Program-made: the position numbers and the translations under genes
Notes under the pieces: model-generated
The model's database searches: none
The model's input: only the letters and a program-made list of their open reading frames with translations
Told to the model about the DNA's origin: nothing
NCBI RefSeq assembly: GCF_023516505.1
Contig: NZ_JAMGBB010000001.1
Span: forward strand, 1,860,001-1,924,000
Length of the DNA stretch: 64,000 bases
From: Sphingomonas brevis
GTDB taxonomy: Bacteria > Pseudomonadota > Alphaproteobacteria > Sphingomonadales > Sphingomonadaceae
Direction: 5' to 3'
Part shown: positions 37,912 through 46,962 of the stretch, in pieces
Position numbering within the stretch: the first letter of the stretch is position 1
Layout: each line of letters begins with the position of its first letter

Positions 37912-38949
37912 CTAACTGGCCGATGCCAGTTCGGACTGCTTCAATTCGCTGGCCTCTCGCCGTTTGAACCAGCTATTGCAAACCCACTGGCAAGCCACGG
38001 CTCCACCCGCACCGACGATGCCGTCGATCGCATAGTGCCAGCCGAGCGCGACGGACATCGCCCACATGTAGAGCGCGAACAGCGCGGCGAGCGGGGCCAG
38101 CCTCGACCGCTGGCCGCGGAACGCCAGATAAATCCAGGCGACGGTGCCGATGTGCAGCGATGGCATGGCCGAGATGCCGGCGCCGACGCCGAGTGTTCCG
38201 CTCGTGTGGAAATTCCACAGATAGCCGGACACCATTTGGGTCACTTGCGGGATATTGTTGCTGAGCTCCGCGAAGCGATCTCCGAGGCCGGCGCGCTGGT
38301 AGAAGATCGGACCGGCGGAAGAGAGCAATAACTGGCCGATCGTCCCGAACACCGACCAGATGGCAAAGTAGGCGATGAGCGAGGCCGAACGCTGCGGCGA
38401 CGGCTTTTGCGCCAGCACCCATACGACCGTCGCCATGATCGCCACCGCCCACAGGAAGCTGTAGGCGCCGGCGTGGACGGTAAGGTCGAACCCCTTGAAC
38501 AGCCGCCACGGATCGGTGCCGAAAATGGCATGGTCGATATCGGCCAGCATCCCGTCAGCCCAGAAGGGGGCGACCGCGGTAAGCTCGGGCTTGATCCACA
38601 TGAAGAACAGCATGTCGATGCCGGCCAGCATCGCACCCGCCAGCGCCGCCAGCAGAAATGCCTTCCTGGCCATCAACTGCCCGTGGAGTTCGAAGATCGG
38701 GGATTCGACGCCCGCCTTCCTGAGCTTGATGACCGTGATCAGCAGCCACAGCAGGCCGCCGAACAGCATGTAATACATCCAGTTAAGGAAGCGGCCGAAA
38801 TAGGCGGGGATATGGTCGTAACCCGCGATCGGCAGCAGGATCAGCGCGGCCAGGCCGAGGCCCGCGGTCATGACCGCGCTGGGAATCAGCCAGTCGCGTT
38901 CGCGCGGGTTGAGCGCGGCGGCAAATTCCGTCGGATCGACCGACTTCAT
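37912..38949 (-). CDS. PAP2-superfamily membrane protein (paralogue 2)
   Basis: A 345-residue protein with [44 protein letters not shown] and [14 protein letters not shown]. The conserved order matches paralogues 1 and 3. ATG 38949 gives this length. A much longer frame running to 40026 is rejected because its upstream half lies antisense to paralogue 3. It overlaps the stop of paralogue 3 by four bases. Confidence 0.86.
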   Translation of the reverse strand: MKSVDPTEFAAALNPRERDWLIPSAVMTAGLGLAALILLPIAGYDHIPAYFGRFLNWMYYMLFGGLLWLLITVIKLRKAGVESPIFELHGQLMARKAFLLAALAGAMLAGIDMLFFMWIKPELTAVAPFWADGMLADIDHAIFGTDPWRLFKGFDLTVHAGAYSFLWAVAIMATVVWVLAQKPSPQRSASLIAYFAIWSVFGTIGQLLLSSAGPIFYQRAGLGDRFAELSNNIPQVTQMVSGYLWNFHTSGTLGVGAGISAMPSLHIGTVAWIYLAFRGQRSRLAPLAALFALYMWAMSVALGWHYAIDGIVGAGGAVACQWVCNSWFKRREASELKQSELASAS

Positions 38950-39959
38950 ATTGCCGCCAATGTCGATTGGGGAGCCAGCTTGGCCGGAGCGACCATTGGC
39001 GCGGTCGCCTTCCAGCAGGCCCAGGCCAGCGCCGAGCCGATGATGCCGTCGAGGGCGTAGTGATAGCCGAAATGCACCGAAGCCACCCAGATGATGAACC
39101 ATAGCATGATTGCCGGGGCCCGCCACCACGTCCGCCAGCTCAGGATTACCAGGAAGGCGCAAACCCCGAGATGCATCGACGGCATCGCCGAAATGCCCCC
39201 GGCGCGGAACGCCTCCCGACGATCGAACGCTTCGCGCAGATATTGCTGCGACCCGAGGATCGGATCGTCGGCCGGCAGCAACCTGGTAAGCGACTGGTGG
39301 AGCGGATCGAAATGCTCGCCCAGCAACGGATCGACCAGGTCCGCGAAGATCGGCCCTGCCGAAGAGAAGAGCGACGCGCCAACCACCCCGACCACGAACC
39401 ACGTCGACATCATCGCCGTATAGGCGCGAGTGACGTGCCGGGGATCCGCCGAAAAGGCATAGAGCGGAAGCGCCAATCCAAGCACCAGGCCCCAGCCGAA
39501 GGTGTATGCGGAAACCAGGTATCCGGACCCGGTCGGCCCGATCAGCGCATGGGTCACGCGCCACGGATCGCCGTTGAACAACAATGCGTCGGCGGCGGTC
39601 CAGAAACCGTCCCACTGAAATCCGGTGAACAGCGGAAAGCTGGTCTTCGCGACGGTGAAACCGGTCATGAATATCGGAAAAATCAACGTCGGGAGGAGAA
39701 GGATTAAAAGGCGCTCGCGAACCATTGCTGATACGGCGGTGACCGGGCCAACCTTGCGCAGCGCCGGCTCGCGCAGCCATGGAATGAGCATCCACGGAAT
39801 GACCGCGACGATGGCGGCCCAGATGCCGACCTCGACATAGGCCGACAACAGGCGGGTCCCAGCGACGCCGCCGGCAATCGCCATTAGCAGTGCGACGGCA
39901 AAGGTCGCCGCGCAGACCACGCAGGGCAGCACCATTTCCCGGGCGTACTTCAGGTCCAC
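38946..39959 (-). CDS. PAP2-superfamily membrane protein (paralogue 3)
   Basis: A 337-residue protein with [52 protein letters not shown] and [15 protein letters not shown]. It is closer in sequence to paralogue 1 than to 2 at these motifs (ATHWFIGPTG / [20 protein letters not shown] shared). First gene of a two-gene operon with paralogue 2. In sphingomonads a sphingolipid head-group reaction is a reasonable guess, not a demonstrated role. Confidence 0.86.
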   Translation of the reverse strand: MDLKYAREMVLPCVVCAATFAVALLMAIAGGVAGTRLLSAYVEVGIWAAIVAVIPWMLIPWLREPALRKVGPVTAVSAMVRERLLILLLPTLIFPIFMTGFTVAKTSFPLFTGFQWDGFWTAADALLFNGDPWRVTHALIGPTGSGYLVSAYTFGWGLVLGLALPLYAFSADPRHVTRAYTAMMSTWFVVGVVGASLFSSAGPIFADLVDPLLGEHFDPLHQSLTRLLPADDPILGSQQYLREAFDRREAFRAGGISAMPSMHLGVCAFLVILSWRTWWRAPAIMLWFIIWVASVHFGYHYALDGIIGSALAWACWKATAPMVAPAKLAPQSTLAAI

Positions 39960-40337
39960 GCGATTCCTCCCACGAGCACCCGCGTAAATTGATCGTGGTT
40001 AAGGGATCGATAATTCCGGGTATCAATGTTTGCAGCGATCCGCTTGCCCTGGGCCGGCCGTTGTGGCTCGCGTGGGCGGATCTCGCCGTATTCGACCCAA
40101 AGCGGCCGTTAGCGGAATGACCGAGTTCAACCCATCGCGCACATGGCGACCGTCATCCGAACAACGGGAAATGCATCGTTGGCATGACTGCGATGATTGA
40201 TTGATATTCGCGTTCGGCGGCACATTTTTCCTACGTTGAGGTAGATGATGGGCTGACGGGTTCGGTCTGATGCTCAGAGCCTGTAATGTTGAAGCCGCGC
40301 TCCCGGGTTTTGACGGGACCTCTCGCTGGAGAAACTT
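39960..40337. other. Intergenic region with degenerate palindromic repeats
   Basis: A 378-bp gap between divergent genes. It contains two degraded relatives of the window's palindromic repeat: a half-copy at about 40090-40112 (GACCCAAAGCGGCCGTTAG) and another at about 40116-40147. The rest has no coding frame I trust. Promoters for the PAP2 pair and the serine hydrolase are presumably here but no clear -35/-10 was found. Confidence 0.45.
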
Positions 40338-41474
40338 ATGTGCCTTCTCGCCACCCTGGCCCTTTGCGCCGCCACGATGACGCCTTCTGCGTCCATTGCG
40401 CCGTCTGCAAACGGTCGTGAGGCTGCGGCGCTTACCCACGCCATGGCTGGGTCAAAGACACCCGGCATGGCTGTGCTGGAAATTCGCAATGGCTTTCCTC
40501 AGGTCGAAGCCGTGAGCGGCAAACGGCGCATCTCCCGTCCGGATCCCGTGAAGGTAGGCGACCGCTGGAATTTGGGCTCCGACGGCAAGGCTATGACCGC
40601 CACCATGGTCGCCAGGTTGGTGGAGGAGGGCAAGTTGCGCTGGGATACACCCCTCGCCCAGCTCTTGCCGGAACTGGCGGCTGACATGCAGCCACAATAT
40701 CGGGACGTGACGCTGCTTGAGCTGTTGTCGCACCGGGCTGGTCTGCCCGAAAATCATGACGATCTGCCGTACTTCTACACCTTTCTTGATGACAAGCGGC
40801 CGCTCCCGACGCAGCGCCTGGACTATCTCCACAAGGCGGTGGCCGATGCGCCGATTGCTCCGGCACGTGGCGAAATGCATTATTCGAACACCGGGTTGAT
40901 CCTGGCGGCCGCAGTTGCCGAACGTGCCGCCGGAAAGCCGTTCGAACAACTAATGTATGAAGAGGTCTTCGGACCACTTGGCATGAAGTCGGCGACATTT
41001 GCCCAGCCAGTGAAACCGAACGAGCCTGTCGGCCATGTGGACGGCCGGGTTGCCGACCAGCCGAAGGATTCGAACCCGCAAATGTTCATGCCTGCCGGAG
41101 GCGTGCGAATGAGCATTGCCGACTGGGCGCGCTTCTGCATTGACCAGATGAACGGCGACCAGGGACACGGCAAACTGCTCAAGCCAGAGACATACAGACT
41201 GTTGCATACAGGGCAGGGTGCTACGCACAGTGCGCTCGGCTGGGGCGTGGCCGCGACGCCGCTCGGGCGGCAGGGACCCGCGCTGACTCACAATGGCTCC
41301 GATGGCAACTGGTATGCCATCGTTGTTCTGTTCCCGAAGACTGGCAATGGCCTGCTCGTTGCCGCCAATGCGGCCGACAGCATGGGAGGTGACAAGGCAA
41401 CGCTGGCGGTTGCGCGCGAGTTGATCGAAGACCTCGCTCCGCCGAAACTCACTGAACCTGCGCCAGCCCTTTAA
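40338..41474 (+). CDS. Serine hydrolase (class C beta-lactamase / PBP4 family)
   Basis: A 378-residue protein with a signal-like N-terminus. The catalytic SxxK is S-D-G-K in NLGSDGKAMTATMVARLVEEG, YSN in MHYSNTGLILAAAV is the second motif, and HNGSDGNW fills the KTG-like position. LSHRAGLPEN is also conserved. The SDGK is unusual, as SxTK is the rule. An esterase or peptidase is more likely than a lactamase. A palindromic repeat (41479-41512) follows the stop. Confidence 0.85.
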   Translation: MCLLATLALCAATMTPSASIAPSANGREAAALTHAMAGSKTPGMAVLEIRNGFPQVEAVSGKRRISRPDPVKVGDRWNLGSDGKAMTATMVARLVEEGKLRWDTPLAQLLPELAADMQPQYRDVTLLELLSHRAGLPENHDDLPYFYTFLDDKRPLPTQRLDYLHKAVADAPIAPARGEMHYSNTGLILAAAVAERAAGKPFEQLMYEEVFGPLGMKSATFAQPVKPNEPVGHVDGRVADQPKDSNPQMFMPAGGVRMSIADWARFCIDQMNGDQGHGKLLKPETYRLLHTGQGATHSALGWGVAATPLGRQGPALTHNGSDGNWYAIVVLFPKTGNGLLVAANAADSMGGDKATLAVARELIEDLAPPKLTEPAPAL

Positions 41475-41478
41475 TAAG

Positions 41479-41512
41479 CTAATGACCGCTTTCCACCCAT
41501 TGCGGTCATTAG
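41479..41512. repeat. Palindromic repeat copy 1 (best copy)
   Basis: Perfect 11-bp arms CTAATGACCGC and GCGGTCATTAG flank the core TTTCCACCCATT, five bases after the serine hydrolase stop. This is the most intact member of the family in the window. Confidence 0.8.
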
Positions 41513-41562
41513 GTCGACCGCCCGGAGTATCGCGTCCCGCCGAGCTTTGATAATCTCGGGCC

Positions 41563-41712
41563 ATGAACACACCGTGGGGGTCTAAGAAAGAGCAGCCGGA
41601 CCGGCCACCCGATTGGCCGATTCAAATACAAGCCACGGACTTTGACGGTCCCGCCAGACCGCTGGTGCGGGGGCGCGTCGTTATCATTTGGGGCATGGCT
41701 AAGCCGAGTTAG
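41563..41712 (+). CDS. Possible 49-residue small protein
   Basis: An ATG frame of 50 codons whose product begins NTPWGSKKEQPDRPPDW and ends VVIIWGMAKPS. The composition (few rare residues, Trp/Asp/Pro balance) looks more like protein than a shadow, but I recognise no family and see no clear ribosome site. It lies just after repeat copy 1. Confidence 0.3.
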   Translation: MNTPWGSKKEQPDRPPDWPIQIQATDFDGPARPLVRGRVVIIWGMAKPS

Positions 41713-42163
41713 GCTTGCCACCTTATTTGATCATTCAACCAATTTCTGCCTCTGGGACGGCACCATACGAATGCCCAGTCGTTGCACATGTTGGTTTGGG
41801 GAACTCGTGCCAAATGATCGCGTCGTTAAAGTAGGGCTACTCCCGGAAAGCGGATTAGATCTGCTCGGCGACGCATTTGCACGACTTTGGCCTGTCCAAG
41901 ACGACCCGTCCTTTGACGACTTATTGATCGTCATCGACATGCAGCCAAAATGTTCATCCCGGCGCTTGCGTATCGGGAAGCCCGCACCGTCCAAATCGCC
42001 TAAAGAACGGGCCAATAGTAATGCCCTGCACAATCACGGAAAACAGAACGACGACGTAGGTTGCCGCGAGGATGATTGTGCGTCCAGGTCCCAGCGGAAG
42101 AGACAGCGCCAACGCAACCGAAATGCCGCCGCGCATCCCGCCCCAAAGCAGAATCGGCAGTGA
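41642..42163 (+). pseudogene. Possible decayed small gene, fused frame over nhaP 3' end
   Basis: The middle of this frame (about 41800-41945) reads RVVKVGLLPESGLDLL then PVQDDPSFDDLLIVID, which looks like genuine coding sequence of a short hypothetical protein. The frame then runs on into DNA antisense to nhaP without a stop, where composition changes. I infer a small gene that has lost its own stop, or a frameshifted remnant. Low confidence. Confidence 0.3.
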
Positions 42164-43237
42164 TAACCCATCAGTAGGGGCCAGCCACCGGATTGCGGCC
42201 AACGGTGCAGCGACAGATAGCGTCCGCGCCAGCAGCACCAACGGGACTGCAATTGCTCCCACCAGCAGAAGCCGGGCATCTGGAGCAATCGCGATGAGTT
42301 CCAGCCCGATCAGCAGGAAGAGGATCGCATTCAACAGCTCGTCGATAAGTGCCCAAAATTTGAGCACATGGTCGCGCGTCTCTTCGCTCATGGCGAGGGC
42401 TACACCGGCATTGCCGATCAACAGTCCAGCTACGGCCATCGCGACCGGTCCGCTAACATGGAGCCAGCTCCCAAGGCTGTAACCGCCCATGACCATCGCC
42501 AGGGTAATCATCAGTTCGACGTTGTATTCGTCGATGCTGCGCATTGCCCAAAATCCAATCGAACCGACCACCAGGCCCAATATGACGCCGCCTCCCGCTT
42601 CAAGGGCGAACGACTGGATGGCGGATGCTGCCGTGAAGGTTTCTGACCCAGTTGCCGCTGCCAGCAGAATGGCGACAACTACAACTCCAACGCCGTCATT
42701 GAACAGGCTCTCGCCAGCCACCGTTGCCTGCAATGTAGGCGGACAAGCTGCGCGCTTCAGGACCCCCATGACGGCTACCGGATCGGTTGGACTGATCAAT
42801 GCTCCAAACACGAAGCACCAGGAGAGCGGTAACGGCACACCAAAGGCGAGGGTTAGAAAGTAAAAGCCGCCCCCGACGATCAGTGTGGAAAGCAACACAC
42901 CAACCGTGCTCAATACTACGATCGGCCAACGGCCTTTCTGCATGTCTCCCCAATCGACATGCAATGCGCCAGCAAACAGCAAGAACGAGAGCATCCCGTC
43001 CATGAGTGTCGTTTCAAAGTCTATTCCATTCAGGAAGGTCGCTACCATGGCCGACAAATCGCTGGCCGGGAGGACGTAATCGATTGCGATGACCAGCAGA
43101 GACGCAACTGCGCCCATGACTGTCATCGCCACCGAAGACGGGAGGCCGATCAGCCGATGATTGATGTAGGCCAGCACGGCAGTCAGGACTACCAGGATAG
43201 CAGCGGCGTCGAACGCGCTCAGGGCGAAACCATGCAT
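41954..43237 (-). CDS. CPA1-family Na+/H+ antiporter (NhaP-like)
   Basis: A 427-residue protein with about twelve helices. Helix-5 region SPTDPVAVMGVLKR and GESLFNDGVGVVV hold the ND pair (FNDG) used for ion binding in CPA1 antiporters; the C-terminal half has LWGGMRGGISVALALSLP. ATG 43237 was preferred to TTG 43279. It exchanges cations for protons across the inner membrane; the exact ion is not determined. Flanked by repeat copies. Confidence 0.92.
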   Translation of the reverse strand: MHGFALSAFDAAAILVVLTAVLAYINHRLIGLPSSVAMTVMGAVASLLVIAIDYVLPASDLSAMVATFLNGIDFETTLMDGMLSFLLFAGALHVDWGDMQKGRWPIVVLSTVGVLLSTLIVGGGFYFLTLAFGVPLPLSWCFVFGALISPTDPVAVMGVLKRAACPPTLQATVAGESLFNDGVGVVVVAILLAAATGSETFTAASAIQSFALEAGGGVILGLVVGSIGFWAMRSIDEYNVELMITLAMVMGGYSLGSWLHVSGPVAMAVAGLLIGNAGVALAMSEETRDHVLKFWALIDELLNAILFLLIGLELIAIAPDARLLLVGAIAVPLVLLARTLSVAAPLAAIRWLAPTDGLSLPILLWGGMRGGISVALALSLPLGPGRTIILAATYVVVLFSVIVQGITIGPFFRRFGRCGLPDTQAPG

Positions 43238-43310
43238 CGTCGTCTGATGTGCCCAATGACCCAGCAAAAGGCCAGCCAACGGCTTATTAACCGCCCAAAC
43301 CTGCTACCGC

Positions 43311-43341
43311 TAACGACCGCTCTCCACCCATTCCGGCCAAG
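43311..43341. repeat. Palindromic repeat copy 2 (degenerate)
   Basis: TAACGACCGC, then TCTCCACCCATT, then CCGGCCAAGA: the core is kept but the right arm has drifted. It lies between divergent nhaP and a GNAT gene. Confidence 0.6.
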
Positions 43342-43383
43342 ACCGAAATCGACGTGATCAGAATATGAAGCTACGTCTCCAAT

Positions 43384-43887
43384 ATGATTGATCCAAAGAT
43401 TGCCCCGCTTTCAGGCCAAATTCGTGCATCAACTGCGGGCGATGGTAACAGGGTTGTATCCATCTGGCGCGATGCCGTGGATGCCACCCATCATTTTCTG
43501 ACAGTTTCCGACCGGCTGGCAATCGACGTGGCGGTTCGAGATTTCCTGCCAAGCGCACCGATGATGCTGTGGGTCGATGACCATGACGTGGCGGTTGGGT
43601 TCATGATCTTGACAGAGTTTCGAATGGAAGCGCTGTTCGTCGATCCGTCGAAGCATGGAATGGGGATCGGCCGGCGCTTTGTCGAATACGCCCTAGAGAG
43701 ACACCCCACCATTACGACTGAAGTCAACGAGCAGAATCATCAAGCGCGCCGATTCTACGATGGCGTTGGATTCGAAACGGTCGGGCGCTCCGAACTGGAT
43801 GAGGAGGGTCGGCCCTATCCGCTTTTGCATTTGCAATTGCGCCGATCGGCCTATCAACCGCGCTCGCAGCCGCATCGTATCGTTTAG
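43384..43887 (+). CDS. GNAT-family N-acetyltransferase
   Basis: A 167-residue protein with the acetyl-CoA motif A region MEALFVDPSKHGMGIGRRFVEYAL and motif B EVNEQNHQARRFYDGVGFETVGRSELD (in two blocks). This resembles YjaB-type acetyltransferases. The acceptor is unknown. Confidence 0.87.
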   Translation: MIDPKIAPLSGQIRASTAGDGNRVVSIWRDAVDATHHFLTVSDRLAIDVAVRDFLPSAPMMLWVDDHDVAVGFMILTEFRMEALFVDPSKHGMGIGRRFVEYALERHPTITTEVNEQNHQARRFYDGVGFETVGRSELDEEGRPYPLLHLQLRRSAYQPRSQPHRIV

Positions 43888-43931
43888 GCAGCCAACCGTT
43901 GGTCAGGAGCCTAAGCTGCCCTTGGCAAACG

Positions 43932-43963
43932 CTAATGTCCGCTTTCCACCCATTGCGGCCATT
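43932..43963. repeat. Palindromic repeat copy 3
   Basis: CTAATGTCCGC, core TTTCCACCCATT, and GCGGCCATT: arms with one mismatch. Lies between the convergent 3' ends of a GNAT gene and a PNPOx-like gene. Confidence 0.75.
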
Positions 43964-43981
43964 TTGCCGGCAACTCCCAGG

Positions 43982-44461
43982 TTACGTTTCCGAATAACTC
44001 CATCCGGATCCATCCCGAACCAGAACAGCGGCGCTGTATCCATTCGGCTCCGGCATTACGTCATGGACAGCGCTCCAGAGTTCTATCCGATCGGGAACTA
44101 GACGTGCGAAAACCGTAGCCGGATCCTCGGGTCCACCGGGATTCCAGCGATAGTGACCCGGCTGCCAGATGGCCCGCTTCAATTCGAGATCCTCGACGAT
44201 TTCGGCCCTTCCGACCAGAGTGACATAACTCTTATCGGCGTCGTGCTGATAAAGCAGCGTCATTCGGCCAGTACTTTCGATCTCGCGGACTTTTCGACAT
44301 CTCCGGTTTGTCATCACATCGACCCTCCAGTCATCCCGCATGGGAAGTGGCTGTACGACGCGCGCGTTTAGATCGCCTGCTTCCGCCTGCGTTACCGCTA
44401 CGCAGAAGGTAAGCTCATCAATCAGCTTGCGGGCCAGGTCTAGGAGCCGTTCTATTTCCAT
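43982..44461 (-). CDS. Pyridoxamine 5'-phosphate oxidase-like FMN-binding protein
   Basis: A 159-residue split-barrel protein. DVMTNRRCRKVREIESTGRMTLLYQHDADKSYVTLVGRAEIV (contiguous across two strands) is the general-stress-protein-26 type of FMN-binding fold. EDLELKRAIW and RIELWS complete the pattern. Substrate unknown. Confidence 0.82.
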   Translation of the reverse strand: MEIERLLDLARKLIDELTFCVAVTQAEAGDLNARVVQPLPMRDDWRVDVMTNRRCRKVREIESTGRMTLLYQHDADKSYVTLVGRAEIVEDLELKRAIWQPGHYRWNPGGPEDPATVFARLVPDRIELWSAVHDVMPEPNGYSAAVLVRDGSGWSYSET

Positions 44462-44513
44462 GTGCTACGCTAAAAATTGATCGGCTGACGTAACAGGGTT
44501 GAAGCCAGTGGCA

Positions 44514-44546
44514 TAATTTCCGCTTTGCACCCATTTCTGCCATTAG
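44514..44546. repeat. Palindromic repeat copy 4 (degenerate)
   Basis: TAATTTCCGC, TTTGCACCCATT, TCTGCCATTAG: recognisable core and ends with several changes. Lies in the short gap upstream of the PNPOx-like gene and downstream of the methyltransferase. Confidence 0.6.
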
Positions 44547-44573
44547 CTCGATCTCGAGAATCAGTGACGGCTC

Positions 44574-45443
44574 TCAAAAGTCAGAGCGACGCGTTCCGAG
44601 TGCCACCCAATAGGGAGCGCAGTCAGAAAAGCGGATATTCTCAAGGCCGCTTCGCTCCATCATTGCCCGGATTTCCGGCTTGGTGAAGCGCTGCTCCAGC
44701 CTCGTTCCAAACCGGTCGAGAGCGTCAGTGCGCATCGTGTAGAAGCTCAGGTTTCGATACCAGTTGAGCGGGATGGAGGAAGGGTCTCGGCCTGACTTCT
44801 CGACGATCCTAGCAGTGCGTGCGAGCGGCCAATAAGTCGTTGCGGCGATCACTGCTGCGACGCCTTTCCGAGCGGGAAAGGGGAGCTTGGAAACGACGCG
44901 TCTCCCAATGTCCGATCCGCGCCACAGCGATTGGAACCAGAGCGGGCGATTGTCGAAGCGATAGTAGATGTAGAGCAAGAACTGGCCGCCGCGCCTGACC
45001 TTGCCAACCGCATTGCGCAGCGCCGCCTCCGGGTCCGGGATGTGATGGAGGACGCCAAGGCTGTAGCCGAAATCCTGGCTGCCATCGGCCAATGGAATGT
45101 CGTCGGCCGACGCGCGATGGAAAGTGACGTTGGGGCAGTCGGCAAGGTTGCGCCGGGCGACGTCGATCGCGTCGGACGGGTCGATGCAGTGCAGCTTGTC
45201 GCACCGCGGCGCGACGAATCTTGCCCAGCGCCCCGATCCGCAGCCGAGGTCGAAGCCTTCGCTGAGATCGGTGAAATCGAACATCGAGAAATAATCGCCG
45301 AACATGCTGCGGGCATCGTCGTCGCTGAGCACGGACTGGTCGAACGAATGCCACTCACGGCCAAAGCCCTCGACAGTTGCATGATCGATATTCTGCACGG
45401 CGAGGTTCCTATCGGCGGGCTGCCCGGAAACTTCAAGGAACAA
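44574..45443 (-). CDS. Class I SAM-dependent methyltransferase
   Basis: A 289-residue protein with EGFDLGCGSGRWARFVAP as motif I, CIDPSDAIDVAR, DFGYSLGVLHHIPDPEAAL and VRRGGQFLLYIYY. The C-terminal 110 residues include hydrophobic stretches (LPFPARKGVAAVIAATTYW) and a final CAPYWVALGTRR. It resembles Methyltransf_11 enzymes with an added C-terminal domain. Substrate unknown. Repeat copy 5 lies just upstream. Confidence 0.82.
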   Translation of the reverse strand: MFLEVSGQPADRNLAVQNIDHATVEGFGREWHSFDQSVLSDDDARSMFGDYFSMFDFTDLSEGFDLGCGSGRWARFVAPRCDKLHCIDPSDAIDVARRNLADCPNVTFHRASADDIPLADGSQDFGYSLGVLHHIPDPEAALRNAVGKVRRGGQFLLYIYYRFDNRPLWFQSLWRGSDIGRRVVSKLPFPARKGVAAVIAATTYWPLARTARIVEKSGRDPSSIPLNWYRNLSFYTMRTDALDRFGTRLEQRFTKPEIRAMMERSGLENIRFSDCAPYWVALGTRRSDF

Positions 45444-45764
45444 GCACCGCTACCAATTAAGGGCGGCAGGCGATGCGCTTTCTGGCGGCTCTCCACCCAT
45501 TCCGGCCATTAGAATCTGCCCTGGGAAATCGATGGAAGTCTCCACTTCGGACCTTTGCCGTTTCGTCCATCAGAGCATAGTGCGAGTTAGTCTGACAGCA
45601 CCCTAGCCGGAAGTCCGCCATCGTTTTGGAATGAGATCGATGATCGCTTGCGCTGCGCGGGAGTCTCAGGTCCGAATCCGATGCTTCAAATATGGATGCA
45701 ACGTGCCAAGTGACGATTCGCTGACTTCAAACGAATTGGTGAAGGAAGCCCAGCGGACGACACA
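45444..45764. other. Intergenic region
   Basis: 321 bases between divergent genes. Repeat copy 5 is at the left. No coding frame, terminator or clear promoter was seen in the remainder. Confidence 0.4.
45481..45512. repeat. Palindromic repeat copy 5 (degenerate)
   Basis: TGGCGGC followed by TCTCCACCCATT and CCGGCCATTAG: left arm eroded, core and right arm kept. Confidence 0.6.
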
Positions 45765-46187
45765 ATGAATCAGGAGAAACTCACCATCGCCTCACGGCAG
45801 GTCTCGCCAGACCAGATCGGCGAGTTGGAAGACCGGTTCTACGAATTCAACGCGGCCCGAACCGGCCATCGCGACTACGCTCAACTCGCATTCGTTGCGG
45901 AAGCCGCTGGCGCGGCCGTGGGCACAATCGCTGGCTTCACCTGGGGAGGCTATTGCGAGTTGCGGCAGCTTTGGATTGACGAGGATCATCGGAGCAAGGG
46001 CCTCGGCCGGCGTTTGATCACAACGGCGATTGAGGAGGCCAGGAGCCGCGGATGCGTCGCGATCTATCTTGCGACCTATTCGTTTCAGGCTCCCGGCTTT
46101 TACAAACGCTTTGGTTTTGAACCCGTGGTTGAGATTGAGAACAGGCCGGTCGGCCACAGCGACTTCATCATGCGGCTAGCGCTTTAG
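45765..46187 (+). CDS. GNAT-family N-acetyltransferase
   Basis: A 140-residue protein with LRQLWIDEDHRSKGLGRRLITTAIEEARSRG (motif A, in which R/G-x-x-G-x-G is KGLGRR), then ATYSFQAPGFYKRFGFEPVVE (motif B). Typical GNAT length. It is followed directly, stop to start, by the HAD gene, so the two are probably co-transcribed. Confidence 0.87.
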   Translation: MNQEKLTIASRQVSPDQIGELEDRFYEFNAARTGHRDYAQLAFVAEAAGAAVGTIAGFTWGGYCELRQLWIDEDHRSKGLGRRLITTAIEEARSRGCVAIYLATYSFQAPGFYKRFGFEPVVEIENRPVGHSDFIMRLAL

Positions 46188-46961
46188 ATGGAGTCCCGCC
46201 CGCCAATAGTTTCGACGCGGCGGCAGCTTCTCACGCTGGTCGCAGTTGCGGCGTCGCCTGGCCCGTTGTTCGGCCACCCACCGCGCCGCATTCGGGCGAT
46301 CGCCTTCGATGGCTTCGTGCTATTCAGTCCTCAGACGATCGTGAAGCGCGCGCGCGAGGTGGCTGGTGAAAAGGGCGATGCCCTGGTCTCGGCAGCCTCC
46401 GGGATGCTGTTTGGATATACTTGGTATTATACGAGCGCACGCAAATACGCCGGGTTCGACGAGCTCGCTGAGGATGCTTTCAAGTCAGCCGCCCAGAGCC
46501 TTGGCCTCAACCTCAGCAACACTGATCTCGAACAGTTGGTCGAAGGTTATTCAAATCTCGAGCTGTGGCCGGATGTGCCCGGTGCGCTCCAAACGCTGCG
46601 GCGTCATAATGTCCGATTGGCGATGCTCTCCAACCTTTCGGAGCGAGCACTCATGTCGAACCTTCGTACCAATGGGGTCGATGAACATTTTGAATTCGTT
46701 CTCAGTACGGACGCAGCGCGGCAGTATAAGCCAAGCCCGAAGGCTTATGACCTCGCCGTACGGGCTTTCAAAATTTCCAAAAGCGAGATTGGCTTCGCGG
46801 CGTCCGCGAGCTGGGATGCATCGGGCGCAACCTGGTTCGGATTTCCGAGCATTTGGGTGAACCGCAATGGACTTCCGGCCGAGCAAGCCCATGCCGTGCC
46901 GACCGTCATCTCCAGTGGGATGGACGGGGTACTTCGGCTGTCAGGCCTGCAGACGCTCTAG
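46188..46961 (+). CDS. Exported HAD-like (haloacid dehalogenase type II-like) hydrolase
   Basis: A 257-residue protein. The N-terminus STRRQLLTLVAVAASPGPLFG looks like a twin-arginine or Sec signal. The HAD motifs are IRAIAFDGFVLF (Asp nucleophile), LAMLSNLSE (motif II), the lysine in QYKPSPKAYDLAVRAF, and a motif IV region SASWDASGATWFG. This order matches L-2-haloacid dehalogenases, with motif I altered (DGFVLF in place of DxYGTL). A periplasmic dehalogenase-type enzyme is unusual. Confidence 0.78.
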   Translation: MESRPPIVSTRRQLLTLVAVAASPGPLFGHPPRRIRAIAFDGFVLFSPQTIVKRAREVAGEKGDALVSAASGMLFGYTWYYTSARKYAGFDELAEDAFKSAAQSLGLNLSNTDLEQLVEGYSNLELWPDVPGALQTLRRHNVRLAMLSNLSERALMSNLRTNGVDEHFEFVLSTDAARQYKPSPKAYDLAVRAFKISKSEIGFAASASWDASGATWFGFPSIWVNRNGLPAEQAHAVPTVISSGMDGVLRLSGLQTL

Positions 46962-46962
46962 C

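Noticed and set aside
37912-40026. A single 704-residue protein
   Set aside because: The N-terminal half is Arg/Gly-rich and lies in another frame over paralogue 3 on the same strand; the PAP2 protein starts at 38949.
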